Below are positions 1-8,704 of a stretch of DNA of 38,690 nucleotides, one piece after another. The notes under the pieces are model-generated. The model made no database searches, was not told the origin of the DNA, and saw only the letters and a program-made list of their open reading frames with translations. The position numbers and the translations under genes were made by a program. This stretch comes from Sergeia podlipaevii. Lineage: Eukaryota; Euglenozoa; Kinetoplastea; Trypanosomatida; Trypanosomatidae. Numbering within the stretch: the first letter of the stretch is position 1; the number at the start of each line of letters is the position of its first letter. The stretch lies in assembly GCA_030849805.1 (NCBI GenBank), contig JASANZ010002044.1:1-38690 (forward strand), read 5' to 3'.

Positions 1-493
1 GCTAAGGCTTCTCGACAGCTCCGACTTCCACCTAATCCTGATTCTCTCCTCCCCTACCCATCCCCCCGCAAACTCACCAAAGTAAAAAGAAAACTTGAGT
101 CATGTGTTGGAGGGTGACTGAAGTCCCAACTTGTGTGTCATGGATACGTACCTATGCGCACACAGAGACTCACATACTGTAGAGCGCAGCTAAACGTTAT
201 CAAGATATGTTTGTGCGAATGAAAAGGAGACAACAGAGGAGGAGAATGTATCATGAAGAGAAAAATAAAAGCTGGACACAACCAAGCACAATAGTATAGT
301 TCTAAATAGCAAAGAGGCGATGATGTACTGGCATATACGTTGTGAAATTGCTTCCAGCAAAAAGGAGTGCAACGGTATTCCTGTTTGTTAAAAGACGTAA
401 TGGTATACTTCCACGGGATTGTACTCCTGCAAGCAATGCACATTTTTTTTTAATAGAGAAAAGGGAAAAAAAAGGGGTGGAGAGAATGAATAA
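1..493. other. Intergenic / probable 3' UTR of the AN1 gene
   Basis: No gene is supported here. The sequence starts with a pyrimidine-rich stretch (about 1-70) and becomes purine/A-rich toward the stop codon of the minus-strand AN1-finger gene, with an A-rich run at about 470-480. The two short minus-strand reading frames near 138-443 have no recognisable domain and a composition typical of spacer. It most likely holds the 3' UTR of the AN1 gene and the processing region before the next minus-strand gene, which is outside the window. Confidence 0.6.
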
Positions 494-2344
494 CTACATA
501 ACGATACACTTCTTCTGCATGGTCATCCTCAAAGCCGCTTGCTCCTTTCCCTTGAATTCTTTCAGTCGATCCACCTCGCGCTGCAAAGCCGTACTGTCTT
601 CATCCTGTGCTCCAAGGAACAGCACATCACCATCCTTGAGTGGAGATGTGGTAAAGTCCGACTCGGCCAGCAATCGCATTGGCTCCGCAGCAGGCGTGGA
701 CAGCAAAAACAGAACGTACTGCTTAAGCACCACCGCATTTCCACCACCACCACCACCAGCAGCAGCCTCTGCCTCCTCCCTGGCGCGGTCGAGCACGCGG
801 CCAGGTGGCCAGTCCCGCCGCAACGCCAAACAAAACGGCTTCACCGCTCGAGGCAGCGCTGTATCTGCTACAAACACAGCAACCGTCACTCGACCGCCCG
901 TCCCCGCCTGTTGCATCCCATTAGGCGCTGCCTTGCTATTGAGAAACGTGGCATCCTGCAAAGGTGGTGGCACCCGCATCGGCCACACATCACTGGCGCT
1001 CCCAATAGCAGTGGCGCGTGACGTGCAGGATAATGATGATGGTAATGGTGATGGTGCTGAGAGAGTCTCCGGCGTTGTGGCAGTCGGCTCCTCCGCCCCT
1101 GCGGAGAGCATCGAGGCAGGCGCCTCAGGTAGACACAAAGGCAACGCCACGTGGCTCTCAGTGTCCGATGCATGCAGCCAGAGCCGCGTCGTCACCGCTC
1201 TTACCCTGTCATCTGTGCCTCTCATACCTCTTCCACCTCCTCCCTGTGACTTGAACAGCAAATTACGCACTGCTGCCATCAAGACAGGCTCGACATCAAG
1301 TTCCGTCCCTTTCCCGTGCACGTCACTAGACCGCAGCTGAGCCAGCGTCGGTATGTGCAATACCATGGGAGTGGTAGGAAGCACCGCTACCTTGGTCACC
1401 GCGGAGAGCTCCACTGAAGCAAGTACCAGCTCTATAGAGCCTGCTTTGCTAGCTGAAGCATGTACGTTGACATCTCCTTTGCGGATCGCGCTAAGAGTGT
1501 AAAGGCGCGCAGCAGCGCAAGCGGCCGCGAACAGTGGATCGACTTCTAGCACAGGAAGTTTGAGCTCAGCCAAGCACCGCTGTAGCATCTGCCCAAGAGT
1601 AGCCTCCACCGCCACGGAGACACTACATATTCCTACGCTCATGGCGCTACTATCTGCAACTTCGTCCCCTCCCCCCTTTACCGCAACTGAAGTTGCTGCT
1701 GCTGAAGAAGAAGAAGAAGATGCAGGGCAAGTGTGAGTGGTGATGGCTTCACCTTGAGCCACAAGAATCAACAGGGGCATCATGCGGCTGCGGTAACCCG
1801 GTGGAGCGAGCTTGAGAGGGGTAGCCGTCACGTACGGTGCGCACGTAGCCAGCACCACAGGTGCCAACTCCCCTGGTATATGTGCCATCTGTCTAGTCTC
1901 CGGCACATGCCGCTGCTTGCCAGTACTACGTTCATCCTCGTGACCATGAAATCGGTGCTCGGCACAAAAATTACGCAAACACTCTGGGCACGGCACGAGC
2001 ACACAGAGATCTGAGTGGCACACGCTGCAGCGAGGACGCTGCTCATCACGCACCAGCAGCTGATGTGTCGAATCCACGCCAAGAGGAGCCTCCGTGGATG
2101 GCACGATGGTATCGGGAGCTAGAACGCACCAAGGGGGTTCGCCTTCCTTCTCCTTTCCCTCCCCTGCTGCTGTACCAACAAAAGCAGCATGAGGAATGGC
2201 AATACTGGCAGAAGGAGAAAGGTGATGCTGCGCAAGATGAGCAAAGCAGAAGAAAGCGTTGCAGCGAGGGCATTGATTAGGGAGAAAGACAAAGTGCTTG
2301 CACTCGGCACACTCTGCGCCACGCTCCTCAAATTCCAAACTCAT
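494..2344 (-). CDS. AN1-type zinc-finger protein, ZFAND1/Cuz1-like, with C-terminal CaaX box
   Basis: A 616-aa protein. The first AN1 finger is at residues 12-41 (C12, C15, C25, C28, C33, H36, H40/H41). A second begins at C106 (CxxC, CPEC, C, H..HGH, about 106-136). In both fingers the final AN1 cysteine appears absent or replaced. The middle is Ala/Ser/Thr-rich and probably disordered. About residues 510-590 resemble a ubiquitin-like fold. Two N-terminal AN1 fingers plus a C-terminal UBL is the plan of ZFAND1/yeast Cuz1, which link Cdc48/p97 and the proteasome to stress such as arsenite exposure and stress-granule clearance; function here is inferred from that family. The protein is more than twice the usual family length. 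It ends KKCIVM, a CaaX prenylation motif, which I do not know from this family. The start is the ATG at 2344, the first in frame. It is the last complete gene of the minus-strand array. Confidence 0.8.
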   Translation of the reverse strand: MSLEFEERGAECAECKHFVFLPNQCPRCNAFFCFAHLAQHHLSPSASIAIPHAAFVGTAAGEGKEKEGEPPWCVLAPDTIVPSTEAPLGVDSTHQLLVRDEQRPRCSVCHSDLCVLVPCPECLRNFCAEHRFHGHEDERSTGKQRHVPETRQMAHIPGELAPVVLATCAPYVTATPLKLAPPGYRSRMMPLLILVAQGEAITTHTCPASSSSSSAAATSVAVKGGGDEVADSSAMSVGICSVSVAVEATLGQMLQRCLAELKLPVLEVDPLFAAACAAARLYTLSAIRKGDVNVHASASKAGSIELVLASVELSAVTKVAVLPTTPMVLHIPTLAQLRSSDVHGKGTELDVEPVLMAAVRNLLFKSQGGGGRGMRGTDDRVRAVTTRLWLHASDTESHVALPLCLPEAPASMLSAGAEEPTATTPETLSAPSPLPSSLSCTSRATAIGSASDVWPMRVPPPLQDATFLNSKAAPNGMQQAGTGGRVTVAVFVADTALPRAVKPFCLALRRDWPPGRVLDRAREEAEAAAGGGGGGNAVVLKQYVLFLLSTPAAEPMRLLAESDFTTSPLKDGDVLFLGAQDEDSTALQREVDRLKEFKGKEQAALRMTMQKKCIVM

Positions 2345-3194
2345 CCTTATTGTTGGTAGTAGTAAAAAAAAAACTAATAAATAGAGGAATAAGTCACGTG
2401 ATGAGTAGGTCCTGGGCCAAACTATAATACATTTCGTGTGTACGAAGCCTCTCTAAACTTCTGTGTGTGAACGCTTTTGAAAAAAAAATAGTATGAGGAA
2501 AAGGAATGGAATGCACAAGAAAGTGGGCAGGGAAAAAAAAAAAACGAATGTTGTCACTTTGCATATGTGAGAACAAAATTGTTTAGCTGGCGTCTGTTTG
2601 GTCATCGTTGATTAATTGAATGCAAATTGGCTGTATTATGCAGCACTGCAAAGAGAGGGAAAGCCATCAAGCTTGATGTATGCACACCTTCTGCATACGT
2701 ACACATATACACATGTGCATGCATAGAGATACTACCTTACTTCATATCGTGTTCCGCGTTGCGATGTGACTACTATACTATACAATAATATAATAGGTAT
2801 ACTTCTTTCCTTAATCATACTACAAAAAAAAAAAAAATAGAAAACAATAATATTAATAAACACGTATATATAACGGATGTTGCTATTACCTGTGGCGTCA
2901 GCGATAAAAAAGTACACAAACAACAACAACGAAAAAAAAAAAGCGAAGAAAACTGAGTGCAAGATCATTTTTACATCTTGTACTGCTTTAAATGTCACTT
3001 CGTATATAAAGAATGAGGTGCCTAAACGCTCCGCGACTCCCCCCCCCCCCCAGAACACACACACACACAAAAAGAAAAAGAATTTACGTGTACATATACT
3101 ACTATAGAAACATATATGAACTACTATTTTACCTACAAGCCTCATCTTCTCTTCCAACGATTGGGCTTTCTTTCTAACCTTTCCTTCTTTAATT
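2345..3194. other. Intergenic spacer with homopolymers
   Basis: No gene is supported. There are A-runs at about 2367-2376, 2531-2544 and 2824-2836, and a C13 run at 3039-3051 followed by a short CA repeat. On the minus strand these are pyrimidine or G tracts in the transcript sense. The region should contain the 3' UTR of the 95-aa gene and the trans-splicing region of the AN1 gene. A minus-strand frame at 2732-3313 overlaps the 95-aa gene, is low complexity and is not accepted. Confidence 0.6.
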
Positions 3195-3482
3195 CTAATA
3201 CCAGCGCCAGCGCTCCAGGCGCTGGTACTTGTGGATAAACTCCTTCGTGTACGGCTGCGCTGGGTAATAATGTTGTTCCTGAAAGTGTGAATAGTGAGGC
3301 ATGTAGGCAGCATGATAGAGATATACGCAAATCGCCATTGGAGAGAAGCCGATAAAGAAGGCAGGGACGAGAGTATCGCTCATGGTCCACTGATGAGGCG
3401 GGTTGAACCAGCGTCCAGAAAACGGAGGGGCAAACAAGTTTGAGGTGGCGTGACCTCGTGACACAAGTGTGCGGCGAAGCAT
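3195..3482 (-). CDS. Small single-pass membrane protein, probably mitochondrial
   Basis: A 95-aa protein with a clean ATG start at 3482 and a TAG stop at 3195. The N-terminus (MLRRTLVSRGHATSN) has Arg, Ser and hydroxyl residues without acids, like a mitochondrial presequence. One hydrophobic segment lies at about residues 37-57. The C-terminus is rich in Tyr, His, Trp and Arg. Composition is far from the surrounding low-complexity spacer, which supports a real gene. Size and layout match the small accessory subunits of trypanosomatid respiratory complexes or ATP synthase, but I do not recognise the family and make no specific assignment. Confidence 0.7.
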   Translation of the reverse strand: MLRRTLVSRGHATSNLFAPPFSGRWFNPPHQWTMSDTLVPAFFIGFSPMAICVYLYHAAYMPHYSHFQEQHYYPAQPYTKEFIHKYQRLERWRWY

Positions 3483-4266
3483 AATGGTGTTATATGGCTA
3501 ATTATTTAGAAGCAAAAAGCTTTTTTCTCTTTTGAAAGCGCTAGAAATCCTTTCTCTCTTCGACACTACACTGTTTGCTACTTGCTACACAATGCACCGG
3601 TTTCTTCCCAACTGTGGCACTTCGTGTGGTGTATAATATGTGCTTACGTGTGCTGCCAGTAAAAAAAAAAAATGGGGTAGAAATAAAAGATCGAAACGAG
3701 AGTAGTACAAAAATGTTTAATAAATAAAAATGTTCAAGTAGGATCAGGCACATTTCAAAGGATATAAAACGAGAGTGTTTTAAAGATAATAATAATTAAA
3801 AAAAAAAATCATAAATGCGCTTCAAGGGACTGATCCCTCATCTCCTCACGATCTGGCAGCACTACTGCGTTGGCACGAAGTGGAGCTGCAACCCTATATA
3901 TACTGCTGCTGCTATTGATATGTTGGTTTCAAATGTTCTGGATTGCATAAATCGCCAATAATCAGACAAAAAAAAAAACGGATAATAATAATAAAAAAAA
4001 GGATGCTATCCAACAACAACAAAAAAAGAGCAGCAGCTACTCGCCGTACTCAATCAACACATCAAGATACAAAGCACTAGCTTCCCTGTTTTCTTTCCTT
4101 CCTTCAGTTTCTTTGATTTTTTTTTCCCCCATGTCGGCATCATTTCATCATTCAACGCACAAAGAAGAAGAAAAAAAAAAAAAACGAATCCACGCACACA
4201 CACTCTCTCTATCTGCAATATGAAAAAAAAAAGAGGAGGGAGGAGGATGAGAAACAAGCCAGACAC

Positions 4267-4297
<31 letters not shown>

Positions 4298-5073
4298 ACA
4301 CACACCACACACAAATACACACTATCAAAATGTGCTACAAAGACAAATCCGCATACAAACAACTACACACCAGTCACATAAAAATTGTATATGTTTACCC
4401 CCCCCCCTTATATGCTGTTGTTGTCTTTATCGTTGCTTTGCTATATGTCAACTGATATATTTTTCTTACTTTCTTTCTTTCTTTTGCTCCTATTGTACAA
4501 GCGGCAAACACCATGTAATAATAATAATAATAATAATAAACCTCAACAAGAGAGTTACGGATTCAATCTTACGCGCCTGGCATCTTAGATCAGCACCAAG
4601 AGAACGATATATAGCAAAGAACAATTGGTATAAAAATAGTAAATAAACAAAATAGTAGCAAAAAAAAAAACAGAGATAGTTATAGGGAACGCACAGTACA
4701 GCGGACACACTTGCTTTTGGGTTCACCAAGTGTATTTATACGCCTCTCCTCCCTCTCCCCCCATCCACACCTTTCTGAAGCCGTGTTAAACTTAAAAAAA
4801 AAAAAAAGCACGAGGAAATCTTCGTATTGCACATGTGTGTATATATGTGGCAAACTTTTTGAAAGGGTGGAGCAACTTTAGACAACAGTATCCGTACCAA
4901 TCACCATCATCATGTACCCTGCTATGAGCAAGAGTACCGGTTCGTCGCTCACTCTCTCAGCATCAGCTGTTCGATAATCTTATAAGAAATGTGTGCTTGA
5001 TTGCAATATTTCTTTTCCTTTCTTTGTTTCTCTCCCTCTCTCTCTCTCTTGCTGCTTCCCTCGCTTTTCTCAG
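3483..5073. other. Long intergenic region with microsatellites
   Basis: About 1.6 kb without an established gene. It holds many A-runs, a (TA)13 repeat at 4267-4293, a C-run near 4400-4407, and a TAA repeat near 4517-4540. A pyrimidine stretch at about 5010-5072 sits next to the epsin stop codon. Two islands of ordinary complexity stand out: 3815-3961, which contains a 48-codon plus-strand frame, and about 4860-4990. The rest looks like UTR and processing signal for the flanking minus-strand genes. Confidence 0.6.
4267..4293. repeat. (TA)13 microsatellite
   Basis: An uninterrupted alternating TA tract between the epsin and 95-aa genes. It is self-complementary and so may form a hairpin or melt easily. 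The same motif recurs at 18181, 20377, 30227 and 36682. Confidence 0.95.
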
Positions 5074-6762
5074 CTACCATTGCTTGCGTTGCTGCTGGTT
5101 GGAAAACTGATCAAGCGTGCCCCACATGTTATTTGTTGCTGCAGTCACCTGAGCGCCGGGCTGCTGCTGCTGCTGCTGGGGCATAGAAAAGCCACCTTGT
5201 GGTGCGGTCACAGGCTGGCCCCACATCATACTCGCTCCGGCCGTTTGCTGTTGCTGAGGAGGCTGTTGATAAGAATTTCCCCACATTCCATTGCTTGAAG
5301 CCGGTGGCTGCTGCTGTTGCTGCTGCAAGGCCGCTGGCTGGTCCCATGGATTGGCGCTTGCTTGCTGCGGTTGTGGCGCAGACGTGGGCTGAGACCACGT
5401 GTTCGCTTGTGGATGTGCCCATGAGTCAGTGCTCTGCTGTTGCTGAGGCTGCCCCCAGGTATTGGTCTGTTGCTGTTGTTGGGGTTGATCCCATGGGTTT
5501 GTCTGCTGTTGAGGAGGAGCCGAAGGAGTAGCAAATTGGCTCCACTGTCCAGAGGCCGCAGGTGCCGTTGGCTGCTGGGAAAACTGGTTCCACTGCTGCT
5601 GTTTCTGCTGTTGCTGCTGAGCCCAGGGATCTGCCACTTGTGGTGGGGCCTGTGGAACACTAGTGACGGCGGGTGTTGGAGCAGGTGCGAAGAGGTCATC
5701 CAGCACGTTAGAGGCAGGCTGCTGCTTCGGTGACTCCTCGCGCCCAGCCTTTGCCGGGGTTGGGGCCCCAGATGCAGGAGGTGCGTTGGCGGTCGGTAGC
5801 GTCGTGGCGACAGTGTCAGACCTCAGTGTGGGCAGCTCCCTGCCCTCACGCCTTGCTCGTGCATCCTCCTCCTCCTGCAGACGGCGCGCAAGGTCCTCGT
5901 CGGCCTCTGCGGCTGCTGCCGTGCGTTGCTCCCGCGCGTTCGTCTTGCGAGCCTGGCGGGCATACATGACCTCCAGCTCCTCCGCAGACACACCTGCGCG
6001 GCGCTCCTCATCGCGCTGCATGCGCAGAGCCATCTCCAAGTCATAGCGCTCCTGCTCCTCCTTGGTGCGTGGAGGCGCGTTTGTAGTAGTAGGCGGAGAA
6101 GTAGGCCTGTAAGGGTCGTAGCCGCCTCTAGCGCCACCAGTGTAGGTCGGGCGGCTGTTAAGGTTTGCGTTGCTGTAGCCGCTGCCACCACTTCTGCCGC
6201 CGTAGCGGTCCGAGTCGCCGCCACTGTAATTTCCGTATCCGCCGCACCTACCCTGGCCACTATTGGGACCTCCCCCATCGCTCGCCCCGCGGGCAAGCTT
6301 CGCCTTGGTCTGCGTCGCTTTCTGCCTCTCCTCACGCAGCAGCAAGCCATCGCTCATGAGATCCGCCAGGTTCTTTGCCCGCTCGCGCACCGAGACACCG
6401 TGATCGACACCCTTCGGGTTCGTGTAAAAGAAGCTCTGTGCGATGGTGCGCAAAGTGGGGACCACGGAGCATATCTCGGGAAGATACGGGTCTCCACAAT
6501 TGCGTGCGAGGTAGTCCAGCACGAGCAGGCTCTTGTAGCAAGCACGCCACGACTTGTCACGGTTCTTCATGCGCCAGCGCAGTTCCTCCATGATCTGCTG
6601 CCCACCACGTGGAAAGGCACGGCATATTTCGTCCATTTGCTGCCCGGTAGGGCCCCACTTGTCCTCGTTAGTGGCATTGTGCACCATAATGACCACCTCG
6701 CTGCCAGTGGCCTTGACACGAGCCCACTCCTTAGCGCTCCAGAGCTGCTGAGTGATATTCAT
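5074..6762 (-). CDS. Epsin / EpsinR-like ENTH-domain clathrin adaptor
   Basis: A 562-aa protein. Residues 1 to about 150 form an ENTH domain (start NITQQLWSAKEWARVK; WGPTGQQMDEICRAF; LLVLDYLARNCGDPYLPEI), the fold that binds phosphoinositides and bends membranes. A Gly/Tyr-rich linker follows, then two Glu/Arg-rich helices (RYDLEMALRMQRDEE and DEDLARRLQEEEDAR) that resemble ubiquitin-interacting motifs. The segment NVLDDLF could act as a clathrin box. The last 180 residues are Gln/Pro-rich with about ten tryptophan motifs, including WNQF and WSQF (WxxF, an adaptor-ear type motif) and repeated NPWDQP/NTWGQP. Epsins couple cargo to clathrin coats; trypanosomatids have an EpsinR acting in endocytosis and post-Golgi traffic at the flagellar pocket. 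The ENTH assignment is firm; motif functions are inferred. The ATG at 6762 starts the ENTH domain directly. Confidence 0.92.
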   Translation of the reverse strand: MNITQQLWSAKEWARVKATGSEVVIMVHNATNEDKWGPTGQQMDEICRAFPRGGQQIMEELRWRMKNRDKSWRACYKSLLVLDYLARNCGDPYLPEICSVVPTLRTIAQSFFYTNPKGVDHGVSVRERAKNLADLMSDGLLLREERQKATQTKAKLARGASDGGGPNSGQGRCGGYGNYSGGDSDRYGGRSGGSGYSNANLNSRPTYTGGARGGYDPYRPTSPPTTTNAPPRTKEEQERYDLEMALRMQRDEERRAGVSAEELEVMYARQARKTNAREQRTAAAAEADEDLARRLQEEEDARARREGRELPTLRSDTVATTLPTANAPPASGAPTPAKAGREESPKQQPASNVLDDLFAPAPTPAVTSVPQAPPQVADPWAQQQQQKQQQWNQFSQQPTAPAASGQWSQFATPSAPPQQQTNPWDQPQQQQQTNTWGQPQQQQSTDSWAHPQANTWSQPTSAPQPQQASANPWDQPAALQQQQQQPPASSNGMWGNSYQQPPQQQQTAGASMMWGQPVTAPQGGFSMPQQQQQQPGAQVTAATNNMWGTLDQFSNQQQRKQW

Positions 6763-7322
6763 TCGTCTGAAATGAACTGGGGGTATATGTTAACAAACGT
6801 TTTCCCTTTCCTTCTACACGTATATATGGATACGCCTGGATGAATGGCAACGTGAGTATGCCAACGTGTCCTCAACCTCAAATGTTTCACAATTCCTTTT
6901 TCTTGGTTTCTACCTGTTCTCTCTTTATACAGTAACGTTAGTGCTCCGTTAAGCAACGGAAAGAAAAAGAGAGAAAAGATTATATTTGTGAAGATGTAAA
7001 AAGGAAGAAAAAAAAATGCAGCAACAACAACAAAATAGTAGACACAGAGGGTCATTTTACAATTCTATATGACGGCAACAAAAACGCTGCGAGCCACACA
7101 TCAAGTCAGAGATAGTGCTACAGATAAAATTAGTTAAAATGAGCGTACACGCAGGTGTGTGCCAAAAAAAAAAAAAAAAAACTCACTTCACACAATTTAG
7201 ACGTAGACATATATAAGCCCCTCTGTTTCTCCTTTATCGCCCACCCTCCCCTCTTCATCTCAGGGACTTCACTTTTCACTATGCAGCAAGAGCACGTCCA
7301 ACACCAAAGAAGAAGCAAAAGA

Positions 7323-7344
7323 TTTTTTTTTAAAAAAAAAAAAA
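7323..7344. repeat. T9A13 palindromic tract
   Basis: A run of T immediately followed by a run of A, self-complementary over 18 bases. Similar tracts occur at 14647-14668, 26274-26286 and 36468-36486, always in spacers. Confidence 0.9.
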
Positions 7345-8641
7345 GAAAAAAAAAAGTAACAGGCCCACGTTGTTGTCCTTCTGTAGACAGCAATATACAC
7401 TCCTCGCACACAACAAAAATAAAAGTGCAAGAAAGGAAAAAAAAAACACAGTAATCAGGCAAAAGGTAGAACAAAGTAGAAACCTAAGGAAGCGAGAGTG
7501 AGAAGGAGAGGGTGGGGGGGGGAGAGAAGCAGTGCGAACGAGCAACTATCAAGAAAAGATAATTTAAAAAGATGCGCAACATAAATATATTCAACAAAAA
7601 AGGAAATACCTGGATAACATTATTCCATACAAGTCGTTCCTGTCATACTATATGTCTACATTATGATGGGCAGTGTCCACCAATTGAAACAACATCAAAA
7701 AAAAAAAAATGCTTGAGAAGGACATACACACACACACATACACTGTAAAAATGCCGCTGTTGCTTTTCTTATCGTAAGGATACATCCCTACGCACATTTG
7801 TTCTATCCTGACCTCGCTGTGCCGAGAGTGTCCCTTCATCGCTGCAATACCAGTGAACCAAACACATGTATTATTTTGTTAATGATCTGCACTTTGATTA
7901 CAGTCGCGCTCAGCGTGAGCTGACTCGATCAACTCGCTTGCAACCAACGGAAAAGGAAAACAGAAAAATAATTGTCATATACTGTCTATCCGTAAAAAAA
8001 AAAGAGTATAACAGGTTGCAATGACCACAATAAAACATATATTTGATCGACGCGCACACAAAGAAAGAAGTAAGATATAAAAAATTAAAAAAAGCAGTTG
8101 CAGAGACAAAAAAAAAAACAGAAAAGAAAATCCGATCGGTAGCTCCAGCCCCGATCTTTAACGAGAAAAAGAGATCTCGAGTACTAGCTACATGCCACGT
8201 GTCACACCTACACACACATCAACGCGCACACTGGCACAGACCAACGCACACACAGCAGTGTTACACCACAAAGAAAACAGAAAGCAAGAGCAACGCATTA
8301 TGAAGGAGAAAAAAAACTCAGCTGAGTAAAGCAAGAGCACAACACCTTCTCTAAACAGGCTCGCCACTTGATAAACACATCTATAACAGACATATATCAC
8401 CCAATGCAAGTGTTTCTTTAGCAATTGCGAGAACAACAACAGCGCAAAGGCATCCTGTCCAAATGTATATGTGGGTAAAGAGAAACAGACATGATAAACA
8501 AGAGAGAAGGAATGCCCCCAAGAAGTCGCACTACAATACCAATAAATTAAAAAGTGTAAGCTGAAACAAAAGCATACATCAGTCAAATAAAAAAAAGGGA
8601 GGAAACAAAGGACGGTCGTGGTCACAGATATACCCGCCTAA

Positions 8642-8662
8642 CCCCCCCACCCCACCCCCCCC
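8642..8662 (-). other. Potential G-quadruplex in the alpha-kinase 3' UTR
   Basis: On the plus strand this is C7-A-C4-A-C8, so the minus strand, which is the mRNA sense, reads G8-T-G4-T-G7. The long outer runs can each supply two G-tracts, so four or more tracts with one-base loops are available. It lies about 40 bases downstream of the alpha-kinase stop codon. Formation in RNA is inferred from composition. Confidence 0.55.
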
Positions 8663-8704
8663 ACACACACAGAGTGAGAGATTTGCCTTTCAAGTAATGA
8701 CTAT

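Larger units (their letters stand above)
6763..8704. other. Long intergenic region (3' UTR of alpha-kinase, trans-splice zone of epsin)
   Basis: About 1.9 kb without a supported gene. It contains dense A-runs, a T9A13 palindrome at 7323-7344, a G-run near 7511-7522, CA-rich stretches, and a strong C-run cluster at 8642-8662. The longest minus-strand frame (8188-8625) is Cys/Phe/Leu-rich, reflecting a purine-rich opposite strand, and shows no domain. I read the region as the long 3' UTR of the alpha-kinase mRNA plus the processing region upstream of epsin. Confidence 0.6.

Noticed and set aside
342..1340. 332-codon plus-strand open frame overlapping the AN1 gene
   Set aside because: It is antisense to a clear AN1/UBL gene, lacks an ATG at its left end, and its translation is a Pro/Ser/Ala-rich shadow of the GC-rich opposite strand.
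2732..3313. 193-codon minus-strand frame
   Set aside because: It overlaps the better 95-aa gene on the same strand, contains homopolymer-derived Phe and Gly runs and has no domain.
5926..6843. 305-codon plus-strand open frame opposite the ENTH domain
   Set aside because: It is a mirror frame of conserved epsin coding sequence; no domain and wrong strand for the array.
8188..8625. 145-codon hydrophobic minus-strand frame
   Set aside because: Its Cys/Phe/Leu/Val content arises from a purine- and CA-rich opposite strand in the alpha-kinase 3' flank; no predicted topology pattern or family is recognised.
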